A stretch of DNA of 64,000 nucleotides from Linepithema humile (GCF_040581485.1 NC_090129.1:1660501-1724500), one strand, 5' to 3'. Shown: positions 13,701 through 28,813, counted from the first letter of the stretch. Program-made: numbers and translations. Notes: generated by a model from the sequence alone, not told the origin.

Positions 13701-16700
13701 GCAAGCTGCGCGAAACAATACCTGTGTAAATTTCAACGACCATCGTAAAGAATTCCATATGATCCTTTAAATTCCATACTGTTTTATAAACTGAGCGCAT
13801 CGCATTAAAACTTATTATTTAAGTGTTTAAACTATCTGAATAATTTGGAATCTACATAAGAGACAGATTAAACTCACTTATTTATAATTTACGTAATTAT
13901 CTTGGGCTATCAAGGCTATTAGTAATGTATGCCCACACAGTTTTTCCACGCCTTGCTTTAATACGGTATATAAATACGTCCAATTATTCGCATCATGCAA
14001 GACACTTCTCTTATTGCGTCAGGCTTTCGTTACATATACAGTTATCAAGATACCAATTACTGCTGGTAATGTATACTTTACTTCTTTTTTCCAATATGGC
14101 AAAAAAATTCATCAAACTACTGGATTATGCAAGCTTCTTCGCGTATTTTCCATATCAATTTACGCTCAGAAATTTTTCATTTTGTTTTGACTCTGTCCTC
14201 CTCTTTCCCCGTCTACTTTACGCTGAGACACTTCACTCTTCGCGTTTTTATACGCGCGATAAAATCGAAGATTACGCGTTTCCTTTCTTTCCTCTCTTCA
14301 TCGTGAAAGACAGGAAAACAAAAAGCAAATCTTTATCGGCCCGTCGAGACACGCCGGCCGTTTCATCGAAATATCGCAAGAGGCCGTTTAGGCGGCGCGG
14401 ATTTAACTTTGCTCGTGTTCCTCAAGTCTCAAAGTCCCTTTTTTCCCTCATTCCGTATAAATTTCCCCGAGCGTCTTAACTGAATCACTCCAACGACGGA
14501 AACGTATTTAATTGCGAGTGGTCGAACAGCAATTAAATTCGTATTAAAAGCGAATCTGTCGAAATAGGTGCTCTGGTCGCGATTAAAGTTTTACTTCAAT
14601 TAGCAACTGTAAATCGTGGGTTAGTTTAAAATTGTTTGGCACATTTCGCAACTATTATTTTTCAAAATACTGCCGTCAATTAATTGAAACGTGAAGTACA
14701 ATTTGTTTAGCTGAAAACCTCTTTTCATACTCAAACGCTATTCATATGCGGATAATAACGACGTGTGTAGGGATTCGCGGGTCACAATGGCACCCTCCGT
14801 GCAACGAACCTCATGAGAAATTCACGGCTCGCAATGGATGCGACGATGAATAAGGTCGTGAACATCGTAACGTTTTCAGTGCTGTCATTTTGTAATTTAT
14901 CTAGATATCCGCCGTTTCATCAAGACGGCTACTGCTTTCCGATAACGAAATATCGATCTGGAACGAGGAAACGACGAGCGACTCTAAGGAGAAGTCCTCA
15001 AAGCTACATTTTAATGCGTTACCTTTTCAAAAAGTTTACGATTTCTCATTCATCTCAAAAATATCTCTTCGATCTCATTTTATCCGACACGAATACGCAT
15101 TGTGTTGCCAAAAGCAATGTTGCAGTTCTTATTTCTCACGACAAGCTATGAAATTTGTACGTCTTCAATCTGAGAAACGACCATTCTACTCCGACTCGAA
15201 AAGCGAGAGTTTGCACAAAGAACATTTGAACGAAAGCGATGGAATTTTGCGATATCAATGAACAGCCAACGCGCGTGATCGACATTTTCGCGAGAAAAAT
15301 TACACGTGACAAACTTTCTCAGACGTTTGGTCGGTACGTTTCCGCTTTGCTCGTCGAAAAACATCGAGCCATTTTTATTTCCACGTCGAACGGGCGAAAT
15401 TGCCACAAAGCAGTCGAGGCAGTTCGGACAATCGTCGAGATGGCCGCAGGAAAGGACGCACTTCGAATTTGGGAGTAATGAAATTTATCGCTGCAACGTG
15501 ACTGGAAGCAACAATGCACAGAAGTGCGCTTCTCGAAACAATTCTCGAGAATACGCGTAATTGTGAATTTCGCGAAATTTTAAATTCGCAATTTTATTAT
15601 TTGCGTTGCACTGTTATTGCGCAATAAAAAAGAATGAGCAATTAAAGCTTTAAATCGATTTCCACTTCGCTCAAGTATTTTGTATGCGGCATAAAGTACA
15701 GGGTTAAAACAATGCTAATTAATTTGATTTAGACATTTTAATCCGTAGAGTCGAACTCGGATACTTAAAAAGAGAATTAATTATCGGCGCGATTAACGTG
15801 ATGGTTCTTTGAAGATTCTTGGAAATTCATGATTTAGAAGAACAGAGAGTATATTGTAAAAAAAAAAATTAACGCCCACTTGGGATTATCTTAATGAACG
15901 CCACGTGTTGTCGTTTTAATAGAATCTAGAGACACGATTTGCAAAATTTAATCAACATTTAACAAGTTTTACGTTCCTTAAATATAAAAAATGTGCCGCT
16001 TTCTCATTTTATTGTAATAAATAGAAAGATAAAAACTTATACATTTTGACACGCGATAAAAATTAAATTTATTACAATATTAATTTCTAATAGTATATTT
16101 TTTGCGTAAAATAGAAAACAACAAATCATATTTTTTTCAGCGAGAAATTGAATAGCGCGGCAATGTTTTCCAAGGTACTATTTATCTAATTCATTTGTTA
16201 AAGCGTCTGCCTCGCGATCTGAGACCTTCATTTAAACAACAAATACGCGGACGAGACGAGAAGCGAAATTAATATTCGTACGTGTCTAAGTGGATGGCAC
16301 ACACGGGGATAGCGTCGGCGACTATAACGATAATTACGTGATTTTCAGAGCTCTAATATCTTTAACCTCGCTTCTTACATAGGTGGGCGCGCGGTTGGCC
16401 GCTGAAGTAGGCTCGAGACTCCGACACGTAGTCTCGTCTCGATGGGAAAAAAGATGCCAACGAGGAAGTACTGAGAAAAAGAGGAAAGTAGAAACCACTT
16501 ATTACAGCACGATACGTCAGATTGCGCTGCGACGTGTCATGTTGGCGATGAATGATGATCATACTTTGTTCTACAACGAACATTTTAGTTCTTCGCAAAG
16601 CGACGACGTCCATTCGAATCTTGAGTGGATTTTTTTCAAAAATTTAACTCTTCAAAGAATTATTAATCGGCCTCACCGCTGCACACATTAATACTTAATC

Positions 16701-18080
16701 ACGCTCGATTGTAAATATTTCATTCTTATTCCGCACATTAACATTCGCAGCCTATAAATCAATTATAAATAGCGAGCTATTATTTTTATTTCATTCGCGT
16801 AGTTTGGCAAATATTAATTAAACATGTAAATGAAAAATTAAAACTTAATTGCGCAACCTTCCACATACATGCACTAAATTCGAAGTGCGCAAATGACAAA
16901 TTTTATATATGATAATTAGTTCGTATAAAGAGATTCGTAATGGAAAGAGACTGCCGACGCGGAATTCATGTTACTGGGTCAACTTAATGGAGAAATTACG
17001 GCTGTAATTTGGAAATTGCAATACAAATGGTCGACCGAGCAACGATTAACAATTAACGGAAGTATATCAACTGGAAGAAGCTGCAACCGCTAATCGTGAC
17101 GGATTTATATCGCCAGATTATCTGCCTCGTACATCGCACCAATTTAACACTGATCCGATTTAAAGATCATTCCTTAACGATAACATAACGATATATTATC
17201 TGAGCGTCGCAATACAGATATCTGGATTGCCAAAATTTATCTTAGGAACAATAATGGATAAAATAGCGAATATTAAGTGACGAGTTTGCCCGAGGAACCC
17301 GGCCAAAAGTAAATCGACGGAAAGATAAACTTGGCATCGAAATGTGCCATGAAATTTGCCTTCTGAATGTCTCCGCGAAAAATATTTCGCGCATTTGCAG
17401 CGTGGTACGCGCTCCATCGAAATTCGATGGTTCGAGGACGTTAGAGCGCCAGGGAAAACAGATAAACTAGCCAGACAGACGCGGAAGCCGAGGTCAATGT
17501 CCTCGAAAAGGCGCGTATCGCAGGGTCGTATCGGAGATCCGCAGCTCGCATCCTCCCACAGAGAAAACTCGGACGTATAAAAACTCGAATAGAGGATCAG
17601 AAATAACGGCCACGTGCCGTTGTTTTGCGTAAACCAGCTCTTTTGTAAAAAGCAGATTAAAAAAGAAATGTATAACTTGAATTTGAAAAAAAAACACAGG
17701 AACTGTACAAAGGTATTTCCCGTACGATGATCCTATGTATAAGTGCCAGTAAACCGTGGGTTTCGCACGTTCTTTGCTTTATTTACAAGATTTACAAAAA
17801 TTCGCAGAATTTTCACTGCGTAAAAAGAAAACGTAAATCTTTCTTTACAAAGTATTGAACGTATGCGCTCGATTTTATCCGCAAATCTCCCATTAGCCGT
17901 ATAAAAAAAAACATACACTTTAATAAGGAATGTGCAAATAAAAAAAAGAAAATAAAATCGAATACAATGGTAGACATTCCGGATTATTTCGGCGAACGCG
18001 GCGCGTACGCACTCGCGCTTACGACTCGTAAATGTGCACTAAATCCTCTTTACCTTGCGACGCACATCTCGCAATGGAGC
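10701..18080. other. Gene-free region with GC-richer patches
   Basis: GC and CpG content rises at about 10.8-11.0, 11.28-11.42 and 12.3-13.5 kb compared with the flanks. Open frames of 100-184 codons occur, the longest at 13,925-14,479, but they lack recognisable domains and look like chance frames. The CpG-rich patches could be promoters or 5' non-coding exons of a gene outside the window; I cannot tie them to one. Confidence 0.45.
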
Positions 18081-18568
18081 TCCTCAGGACCCACCGAGAA
18101 AATTCATCGGCATTGTCCGGGACCTAACAGCGTGATGCACGTCGCAGAATCGCCAGAGGAGCGTCCTCGGGGTTGTCGACCCGGTGAAAAATTACGCGGC
18201 GGCTCCGGCAACTTCCCTCGCGGATTCCGCCGCTTCTCGGCAAGCGGCGTAACGAAGGTGTCAACGTGCCGGTAACACGCATGCACGCACACACAGACAC
18301 ATACTCACATTGGCACGCACTTTTTTTTTTTTGCGTAAATGATACACGCGACCCGCTGTTCGTCCGCACACGCGAGTACAGTCTCGTAGAAACGTTCGTG
18401 CGATCGGCAAAGATTATTTATGTCGCGGATGCGACGTCTCTCGAGGGGGGCCAGTCAGAAAAGGGGTGGATTGGTGAACGGTGGCTTTAACCGCATGGGT
18501 TGATCTTTTGGGGTGCCGGTCCCGACGTTGACTGCGCCATCGGGCAGACTCCATCGCGCTGCTCGACG

Positions 18569-18628
18569 TCGGCGGCAACGACGACGGCGACGCCGCCGCC
18601 GTCGCCGCCGCCGCCGCTGCCGCCGCGA
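18569..18628. repeat. CGN-rich trinucleotide tract
   Basis: An imperfect (GCC/GAC)n trinucleotide tract sits in a locally GC-rich island of about 18.08-18.72 kb. Read in frame it would give poly-Pro/Ala/Thr on the plus strand or poly-Arg/Gly on the minus strand. No splice sites or flanking protein similarity support an exon. It may belong to a GC-rich promoter or 5' UTR. Confidence 0.8.
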
Positions 18629-21378
18629 GTATCGATTTTTCCGCGCAGCCTCCGCGACCGGAACACGCCGGTGCACGTCTCTGCTCTAGCTAGTCCTGTC
18701 GACGGTTTGCTCGTCCTGCACAACTATTCGGATTGATCCCCGTTTCGCTCACTTTGCCACAGATATTTGTTTAAATTGACACTTTTACTCGAAATTTTTC
18801 TACGATGTTTTGCAGAAAGACGAGATGATTGTGATATTAAATTAACAACTGAGAAATCAAAAGCAAAGAGTGTATGATTATGCAGTTTCAAAATGTAGTA
18901 TTTCTCGGCGGATTGAAAATGAGAAATTTCTTTTAAGATAAATGGCTTCGATAAATTATAGTACAAAAAGTCATATATCAAAAACACATAATTTTGATAA
19001 AATAAGTTTCGAGGACGAAGTAAGTTTATCACGTCAGATCTCATCTTATCGGTCTTTTATCCTGCGTAAAGTCTGGGATCTTGATTCTAATCTCGTTTCT
19101 TTCACGCCAAGTATCCACAGCGTGTTCTTCTTTCAGTCTCTCCATTTAGTTAGAAGAATCATTGATGATTATAAGATGTGTCGTTGATGGACGATGATAT
19201 TTATTGAATTAGTTTGGTTAGCGGTCGCCTCCGGGTGCTCTTATATATAGAGAAGCGCCTTAATCAAAACCTTCCAATTGTTGCAAAATGGAACGATACA
19301 ATTTCCGGTATAACGCCGTGATTAATATTGCGTAATTAATATTATAGATACGACAACGTACATCAAACGTAAAGTCGATCCTCATAATTGTTACCTTGCG
19401 TGGTCAACTTTGTACCGCAGTTTTTCATATACGAGTTTAATAATATTGTTACTATGTGATTATTCATAGTAACACAATGATTACTCGGCGTTCCATTTCA
19501 TTAACTCAGTTAAAACAACGTTTAATATAATTACCTCTTACGTAAGTAAATAATATTCGTTTATTCTGTGCTCGCCTCCACATATACAAACAACGCGATT
19601 AATTTGTGCGCTGCTGTCCTTTGTGATAAATTAATTTCTTCAAGTCACGAACAAACGATAGGAGCAAACTTTACGTGATACAGCTCTCGCAATAATTATT
19701 ACTCGTGAAGCGTTTTGTCAAGATTCCCCTGTTACACAGGGAATCTAGTAACCAGTTTATCGTGGAAGCGAAACGTTGGCGTGACGCATCTGATATCGAC
19801 CGGTATTATTCATGGTATGCAAAAATTCCCAACAATATTACGAAAGATTGACAGATATTTCATTATGTGCAAATTGAAGAAACACAGCAGGCGACAAACG
19901 CCACGAAGCTTTTCAGAGATATTTTTTTTTTTATAATCGCGCATTACGCTTTTATCGAATTAAGATGCGCATGACAGCGGGAAGCTCGTGGCGCTCAAAA
20001 GTTACACCGTGGATAGACTGAAACTCGCTCACTGAAAAGCAACGCGAGCGATCGATCATTTCAATCCAGTGTCCCGATGGAACGCCGAGATTAAATATCC
20101 ATTGTGCGGCCGCTACGTGTCTGGATAACATCCGCCACGCCATTGGACAGTTCGGGTAGTTTCGAACGATTCTAATTACAAACATAGTCACCGACCGCAA
20201 GAGGAGGCAATAAAGCCTCGAGGGTGGATCAAAACTTCGTCGATTATCGAATCTGCTTGCTCGACGTATCGAGTAGGTAGGAAAAGTCAGGTATTACCGG
20301 CGCCTGCACTAGAGGCGTCATGTGTTCGTTTTCATTATGGTTTGCGGTGGTAGAAAGCAAGTGACACGGGGAAGATGCAGCAATATTACGCGTCTAATGA
20401 TATCATTCATCTTCCAATTAATTGTCTCTACTTGCAGCGAAGTTTCACATGTTTAGTTAATCATCTATCTTCATATTATTAATCGGTTCCATTTGCCAGA
20501 GAATTTAGCACGCCCATTTAATCGGACAGTTTTTGAAGACACGAGATTGCTTCTCGATCAATATTTTTATATTTTACACTATTATCATTATTACGAATTT
20601 TGTTATTCCATCGCGTAAAAGCATAGAGACCTATTTTCTGAAATGAGTTTTAAAATTTTGCCTTTTTTCCGCCGCTGCTAGTTGTATCAGAACTAAATTA
20701 ATATTTAGTTAAATTAAATTTTGTTTCGAGAAGAGTGAAATAGAAGAGAAATCAAATTAACGTTGGCGGAGTTAATAACAACGAAAAAGCGGATGAACGA
20801 AGACCGAGGCGCAAACAAGCGCGTTGTATTTTCTTGCTGCCGGCCACGACTGATCACGGACGGATGAGTCTACTTACAGCGAGTAGTGGCACTCAATCTG
20901 CGGTCGGACAATAAGGGAAGTTAGCTTACGTCAGCGTTTTGTCTACGGGAGATGAGCGATCTTTGAAATTGAGATGAAAAAGATACCGAAGGAAAATCTA
21001 CCGGATGTGATTCCGTAACATGCATGGGAAATATATATGTTGACCTCGCAGAGTATGAGATGACAATAAGAATGACAAAGAATCTCATTAACGCCATCGG
21101 GAAATAGCTCGCGCGAGAGGAAATTTGCTCTCGATATGGATATATCGCGTTGTATCCGAAGATGTTTTCATATGGAAAATAGGACAACATGATAAATTCG
21201 TCCAGCTACAACCAAATGTGCAACAATAAGTCATTATCAAGTTTCATTAAAATTATCAAATCACTAGCTATTTACGATTACAGGATCATCAATTGTAACG
21301 ATATTATTCTTTTTATATCTCTCTTGTAAAGAACAATTAAAAGATGGATATATTAATTTAATTTGTGTTGTGAAAATA

Positions 21379-21598
21379 TTGGGCTGTGTAATAAATACAA
21401 TATAATTTCCGATTTTTCAAATAAATCTATCTATTTTTGTTGTCACATAAAGCAAAATTTAATTAATACGTAAATTTAATATTTGTTTTGTCAAAGTTGT
21501 AATCAAGTTCTGCCCTATCACGATTTTTTTCACATTGCGTAAAAGAAACAACAACTCTATCTATTAGAAAATCCGAAATTACCTATTACACAATTCAA
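21379..21598. mobile_element. MITE-like element with imperfect terminal inverted repeats
   Basis: The left end (TTGGGCTGTGTAATA) matches the reverse complement of the right end (TTGAATTGTGTAATA) with three mismatches. Similarity continues inward through an ATTTC-GATTTT segment and a CTATCTAT / ATAGATAG segment. TA dinucleotides flank both ends, as expected for a Tc1/mariner-type target-site duplication. There is no transposase frame in the 220 bp, so it would be non-autonomous. The ends are degenerate, so the boundary is approximate. Confidence 0.45.
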
Positions 21599-24500
21599 TA
21601 TACAGGATACTTCACAGTTAGCTACTGTGTTTTAATACATGAATGCGTGTCCGTGAAAGATTGATGTGTCAATGATGCAATAACGCGGGACGCGATTGAT
21701 GACGATATTTCTTCGCATAAAAGAGTCATTCGGAAGAGACAGAAAGGAATCCGTTTATTTATACATATTCCAAAACGGACGGTCACTCCGGTTCACCTTT
21801 TTAAGACATGAATGATGGCGACATTTATCTCCGATCGCGCACGAGGATGGATCCAAGTTATGTGAGCGCGTTTCAAGCATCACACATACGAAAGGTCCTT
21901 CTGAGCGAAATGATAAAAGAGACATTCTTCGCGGGGCAGTGCGGAGGAATGGGAATAAATTCAGAAAGCTGTAAATCTCGCGAAAATCTCTTGGGGCAAT
22001 GTGACCGAGGTGGGTTCGCAGAGCGGGTCATCAAAGAGAGATACACAGGGTGTTGGCGAAAAAGTGTACACGTAAAAGTGTTTCCTCTTCTGCGATTATA
22101 CCGACAAGAATAGGAAACAGAACGACTTGGCACATCAAATTCAGCATTAAGCGGCATGTCACTTTTTCCTTACATTCTTTTCTCTTTTTCACGCAAAAGT
22201 GTCATTTAATTAATAGGTTTTCTGGCGTAAATCAAGTAAAGTGGAGGCCGTTAAAGCAAGAAGAAAGATAAAAAATAAATAGCAAAGCATGGTAAAATGT
22301 GTCAGAGTGTGCCGGAAAACGAAGGATGGGAAAGCGAACTGACATTCTCTTGCGATTTATGTCTGCATTCTGTCATTTTTCGACATAATTTGCATGAATT
22401 AAACAGCGCGATGCTTTTCAATAAGCGTTGAACTACTGCATACAATTGCACGATGGTACGTGAAATACGATTATAAAAAGAAAAAAAGCTCTATTCATCC
22501 TGACACATATCATCGCGCGTATTCACGCGTGGAATCAAGCGCATTCTTCCGCGCGGTTCATCACGGCTGATTTTCAATTGTAATGATTTTCCGGAATTAT
22601 CGCGACACCAGAATCGCTTATTATACGAACGAAAGTGTCCTAAATTTGAAATTTCGAGTTTCCTTAATTCCGACAACAAACTCACATCGCAATCGTAATG
22701 TCGTGCATGTCGCTGGCGGATTTTCGCAAGCGCATCCCGAGTACAAGCGCGGCCAAGTTTTATGGAGATTAACCGACTAAAATTGCGCTTCGCAGCTCTT
22801 GTCGGCCACCCATCACGCAAGATCCGCCGCCTTAATCCACCTCGTTACTGCGACGAGCCGCACAAAAATGCAAAGGTCTTCCATCTTGCGTCGTTGTACC
22901 AAAAATACATCCGGATGATAGCATCAATCTGTCAGCGTTAGCAACGTTTTATCGCATTTTTATGCTATAACACTAAACTATGACCGAGATATTTATCTCA
23001 AAAATTTATTATATTTTTGTCAAATTTATTTCACCCTGCAATTACATCAACAGAGAATTGTGGAATGGTTTGTGAGATTTCCCGATTATTCTCGAGTTGT
23101 TTATTCAAAGACTGTATTTATTAAAGATAATTCTTATTATCTTTTTATTTAAATTTAAATTAAGTTAAGCTAATTTGTTCGGGAAGTATTGAGCGCAAAG
23201 ACAGCCGGATCGTAGCGCCGGGGAATATCAAGAAGAAATTTTATTAATTTTGATTCCGAGGTTTCCAATTACGGCTCGATGTGCTTTAATATCGCTCGTA
23301 GTTAACTTCCACAAAAACTTCGCAGGCAACAACTTCGACTTTTCGATTTCCTAGGCTTTCCTATGCGATGACGCGCAGAAACTGTATTTTTCCAAGTAAA
23401 TGAAAATGAAGAGTAATTAACCCAGAAGAGATGATTGCAGATCCCGAAGTATCCCAAATCCCTGATCATATAATTAGTATAATGATCATAAACGTAATTA
23501 CGGTGCGACGCACGTTAATCGTTCGCGAATTCTCATCTAAAACGCGAGGGGAAGAAATAAAAGCATTAGCTTGAATAATGCATTTAGCAGACTCTCGCGT
23601 GGCTCACGCGAAAATTGTTAGCACGTCCCCTTCGATTCGTGCTCGTCGATCCCTACTGCCGCCATTATCGAGCTGCCTCGGAGATGCTCACGTCTTTGGA
23701 CGTCGAATTTACTGTCTCTCGCCCGAAGAAGCGCGGTTTCATCAATTTTTGATCGATCGCCCCAACTCGTGCCGCGCTGAAGATGGATAAGGGCGACATC
23801 AAGAAGCGATCCAGCCTTTACTTCGAACTCGTACTGAATTTTCCGTGCGGACGCTCTCGCTCGTGTCCTTCTTTTTTGCATCCGTCCGTTCCGCTCGTTT
23901 CTCCGAACGGCGACTGCTCAAGTCGCCGTGAGAAAGTCTCTTGCGTCAGTAATTTAATAAACGATATACGAGTGTAAAAACGAGCGATGCTCGCGTGGCG
24001 GAAGAAACGCATCACTGGCACTCTTATCTTATCACAATGATATTATTATTATTTCGAACTTTCGTACGATCTTCAATGAGTATTAAACGTTGATATCAAG
24101 AGACTATGTTTACTCGCGAAATTAAGGCATAAAATAATTTCTCGTTTTGTATTATCACGCATCTTTCGATAACATTTTACGAATTATTAGCATAGCTGAT
24201 TTCGAGCAAAACAGAATGATAAATTGTCGCAACAAATGTTTCCGTATTTATCTTTCCCGAGATTCAGATTCTTTTAATAATAGAGGTATATGCCGGCATT
24301 ATTCTTGAAACTTCTCGCCGATAACGTCGGCGTTAACGATACTACGTTAAAGAAAACGAGATCACGCGCTAGTGCACTTGTCTCTCGTGACCCATCCGTT
24401 TTATCTGCACGCGAAACGAATGGTCCTTCTAGCCGTGATCGATCTCATTCGCACCACGAATACATTCCCCGGCATCAATGATGCATCGAACCATACGAGC

Positions 24501-26985
24501 CTTTCTGACGGTAACTATTACGGACGCTTGAAAATGCTAAACTAATTAATCTCCGCTACATTATACGCATTTATAAATTCATGGCGTGCTCGTTCCGCGA
24601 TTTGTGGTTTATCATAGTGCGTATTGCTTCAAAGAACACTTTTGTTTAATGCAGACGTCGCACTATTTGCGCATACGCTTTTGTGTGTCACGGTGCAATT
24701 TAAATTATGGCGATCCAATTCGATATATACATAATTTAAGCGTAAGCTGAAGCGACAAAATAATCGGTGCAAGAAATTATTGAACGATACAATTAAAGGA
24801 AATGGAGATCGAAGTAATTTACAAGTTTCACTATTAACCGGGTAGAAAAAGCTGCTCTCAGATGGTTTGCAGCGATAATCGATAATGTTTTATGATCATT
24901 AATATCCTACTGGTCTTATAAGCGAGAACGAGGAAAGGAAGGTGGACAAAGAGGTGCCGTTCATGGCTGCAAGAAAAGGAAACCCCGACCGATCCGTAAC
25001 AGGAGAATCGATACAAATACCAATATATTCTTAATTATCCGAAACGATCAATTATCCGGGTAAGATTACGACGGATTAATTTGCAAGATGAATAAATCGT
25101 CGATTATGAAAAATATCCGGTATCGCGGAAAATTTTAACGAGTCGTCGATCCTACGCCGAGATGAGAAGTGCGAATGCAACTTGAAATAGGAAAAAAAAA
25201 CTCGTTACATGATATGCTGACATCTCCTCATCCTATTATGTTTTGTAGAATTATGTTTTGCGCAATAAAATAAATAAATTTATATTTGCAAGCGAGGAAA
25301 AGTATCAATTCTTTTTCTTTGACAGACTTCTGGCTTTTTTATCTTTTGACTCTTTTGGAATAACGTATTGAATCTATTTGAGGGACAACTTTGCCTATAA
25401 TTATCAGCGTTTTTTTAAGCCTATCAAGGGGGCGAAATAATAGTAGTGGGGCGAAATAATAATTAGTGAGAACAATAATTTCAACTCAAATGCGTGTGTT
25501 TGCGAAGATACAACGTTACGTAAGTTAGTTTTATTGCACTTGCAATTTTATTTACTATATTTTATTCCAAATGGATTATTCTCAAATAATTTTTTCAAAT
25601 TTGTTATTTAAAGCTACACCTAAGATGGGTCTGACGACACGCTACAAACATTTGTAAATTGTAAACATTTGTAAACGCATTCTTTTAATACACTCTTATC
25701 ATAAGTTTTGCATCTGATCCGTCGACCCCTTTGTCATCATATAAGTAAAAGATAATTTACTTCATGATAGCTGGGAGATATATAAGCAGCCAAAACGAGA
25801 AATTTATATCAAAGTTCATGAAACGCGTGATACTTGAAAAATCAACTCACATTCGATGTGTCCAACTGCAAAGCTACAACTGCAAAATTACAGGCGAGTA
25901 ACTTTCTCGCGTATGCGCTGTGATCTACTTTTAATCTATTTAATACTCTTCGTATCCGTGTAACATCCAGTTTGTACATCCTCCGGCATGAAATTCAGTG
26001 TCCGATACAAAACAATTTCGAAAACTGCACGCGCTCTAAAGGCTCGCAGCAATCGCGACAAGTTCCGGAGACATCGCCTCATTAACTTCCGCGAGTCGTG
26101 ACGTGAACTTTTACGCGAATAACGTGGGAACTTGTCTGTCATACGTGTCGTGTCCGTGTATCATGCGCCAGATACTTGTGCAATTTGATCACGATGACAG
26201 GTGAAATTTTCGAGCGTCATATTTAATCGCTCTCTTTAATTCGCGCAATAAACAATAAACGGATATTATCAAATGCCATGCTGCTAACATTAATATTAAT
26301 AGTTAATAGTATAATGCGGCAAATTGATTTTGATATAATAGCAGCATCGAATGAGAGTTGCGCATTAATTCGGTTTATTTAAACAGATAACAAAAATATA
26401 TACTCAGTCATACAAACAGAAATGAATCGATAGTTCTGTTATGTATAATGCGCGACACGTGGAATTGTTCAAATAATTCACAACATATAATTATGAATGC
26501 TATGAAAGAACTAAAGTGTTTGTCAAATAGTCATAAAGCTAAAAAATCTTACTTTAAACTTCGAACTTCAAACTTCTTTTTATGTGTAGAGATAATGTGA
26601 TATGAAAGTGACAAATGTCATACGCAATCATGCATAATCATCAGTAAAGCAAACTATATATCTTTCGACATTTTTCATGCAAATCACATTTCTAGTCTCA
26701 CATGATTTAACAACCATGTCAAGCGCATTGCTTAATTCAATTCATCTTCATAATCGACGAGGTATCAATTTTAATCATCTTGAATATAATGATGCAATGG
26801 ACAAACAAACGAACAATAAATATTGTTTTACACTAATGAAAGTATTATAATTACATTTTCGAATGATTTTAGTTGTAATCACTTTTTCATACTTTACTGT
26901 ATCAATAAATAATGTTAAAATTGTAACTTAATTTTAATCCATATATAGTTTTGTATCTTTCTATTTTGTTTATTTTATAAGTTTC

Positions 26986-27107
26986 AGATAATCAAACAAA
27001 TTCGTGCAATTTTTGATAATATTATATTATATTTAGTAACTTTATTAATACAGTTTTTAAATATAACAAATTATATTTAAAAATCGCACGAATATTTTTG
27101 GTTATCT
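26986..27107. mobile_element. Imperfect palindromic MITE-like element
   Basis: The first ~30 bases (GATAATCAAAC then TTCGTGCAATTTTT) are the near reverse complement of the last ~30 bases, which end in GGTTATC. The ~60-bp centre is AT-rich. The layout resembles a small fold-back MITE. No clear target-site duplication was found, so it could also be an ordinary inverted repeat in AT-rich DNA. Confidence 0.4.
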
Positions 27108-28813
27108 AATAATAAATGAACTTTTTAGAGAGCTATTTCATAAATAAATATTTTCGTCGATATACTTTTGATCTAAAAATTTCTCTGGACAATCGATACA
27201 TATATTCGTGATATGCACTACTTATTCACAAAAGTCTTTTATGAACGGAGCGACGCTCGCTTCGGAGCATTTATCTCACTGAATCTGAAAAACTCGCGGT
27301 TACTCTTATAGACGCGCTCCGAAGCTAAACAAATATTTGGTCCAGTGATTACCTTACGAAAAAAGACATGCCCCACCGCGCACGACCCCGTTCCCCGTTT
27401 ACAAAAGAAACTCAATTTAATCTTGAAACAAGGCCGAATATACGCGCGCGCGCGCCAATTAATGGAATCCAGTTCGCTCATTGCAACGCGCTCGACTAGG
27501 TAGGTAGCTAGCCAGCTGCATGCATTCGTAGCATAACTATGAACATGTTTAGTGGAGCGTGAGGAAACGAGAGAAGAGCACGATTATATATGAGAAAAGT
27601 GAAAGGAAGCAACATACAAAAAGTATGCGTCTCATGCTTTTTCGATCCATTTCATGACTAATTAAACAAGATAACGAACAACTTATAAATCTTTTTATAT
27701 GCCAATTTGCAGCTGTGTGAAATAATCACTTTCACACGTGTAGAACGTACGACTTTGCGTTTTCGTACTATTCTATGTCTTCTTGCTATGCTATGTTATA
27801 AACTATAAAACATAATGCGGCTTACCTTGAAGTTTTCTTATCAGTAGCAACTGACTCGCAGATATTCTGCAAATGATCGATCATGGTGTCCTTGAAAAAC
27901 TATGCCAACTATTTTTGTTGTCGTCCACACTGTCGTAAACACTTGAGAAGACGTAACCCTGAAACAGTTTACAAAGATATCATTAAATTTCGCAATCTTA
28001 TCAACAGTGATATAATTGAAAACAAACTTCTACCTCTTTACTTCAAAATAAAAAAAAAAATTAAGATTAATTAAGAAAATTGAATTATGCTTTAACATAT
28101 CTTAACTCGCACAAAAATATTTATTCAGTTAGCAAGAAATTTGTCTTTTATATTAAATTGTTTTCTTTAGGATCTCCTGATGGGTCTTGTGTTAATTTGC
28201 CGAAGTCTGAAAGGCTCAATCACAGATATTTTCACTTCTTATTAAGATAGAAAATAGTTCTACCTCTTGTGTATCTTTCATTCGAATACAATTGTGAAAC
28301 GTAATCGAGCATAATAGTAGTTTATTCATCTTAAGGCCGAAGGAGAGTTATAAAAACATGAATTCGGGAACTCTTTCTTTCAAAGATACAAACATATTTT
28401 GTTTATGATAGAGTTTGGCAATGATGTGTCCAGTATAGAATATGATAAGTACTTTATCAGTTTTTTTCTGATAAAAGCAATTGTTACCCAATTTGGCATT
28501 GGAATGACTAAAATGTACGTCGAAGTAAATATGGACAATTATTTAAGTTTATTTTTATTTATGCGTTTGATAGTTGGGATAGTGTTTATCATAGCAATAT
28601 ATGTTTACTTATTAAATGAGTAAAAAGTTAATAAAACTGCGGAGAAACTCACTGTCTCTATTAATAAACCTTTTCTTAGACACGCTACATTACCCAAAAA
28701 AGCTTAGTTTAGTTTATTATCAATGTGAATTATTGTTGCTTCATGTGACAAAATTCCTAATATTCTCAGAATATTTTAACATCGTTTTTTGTCTTAAAAC
28801 GAGCCATGCATTA

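Noticed and set aside
13925..14479. 184-codon plus-strand open frame, the longest single frame in the window
   Set aside because: No recognisable domain, odd composition rich in Phe, Arg and Ser, no splice context and no start-site support; likely a chance frame in pyrimidine-rich DNA.
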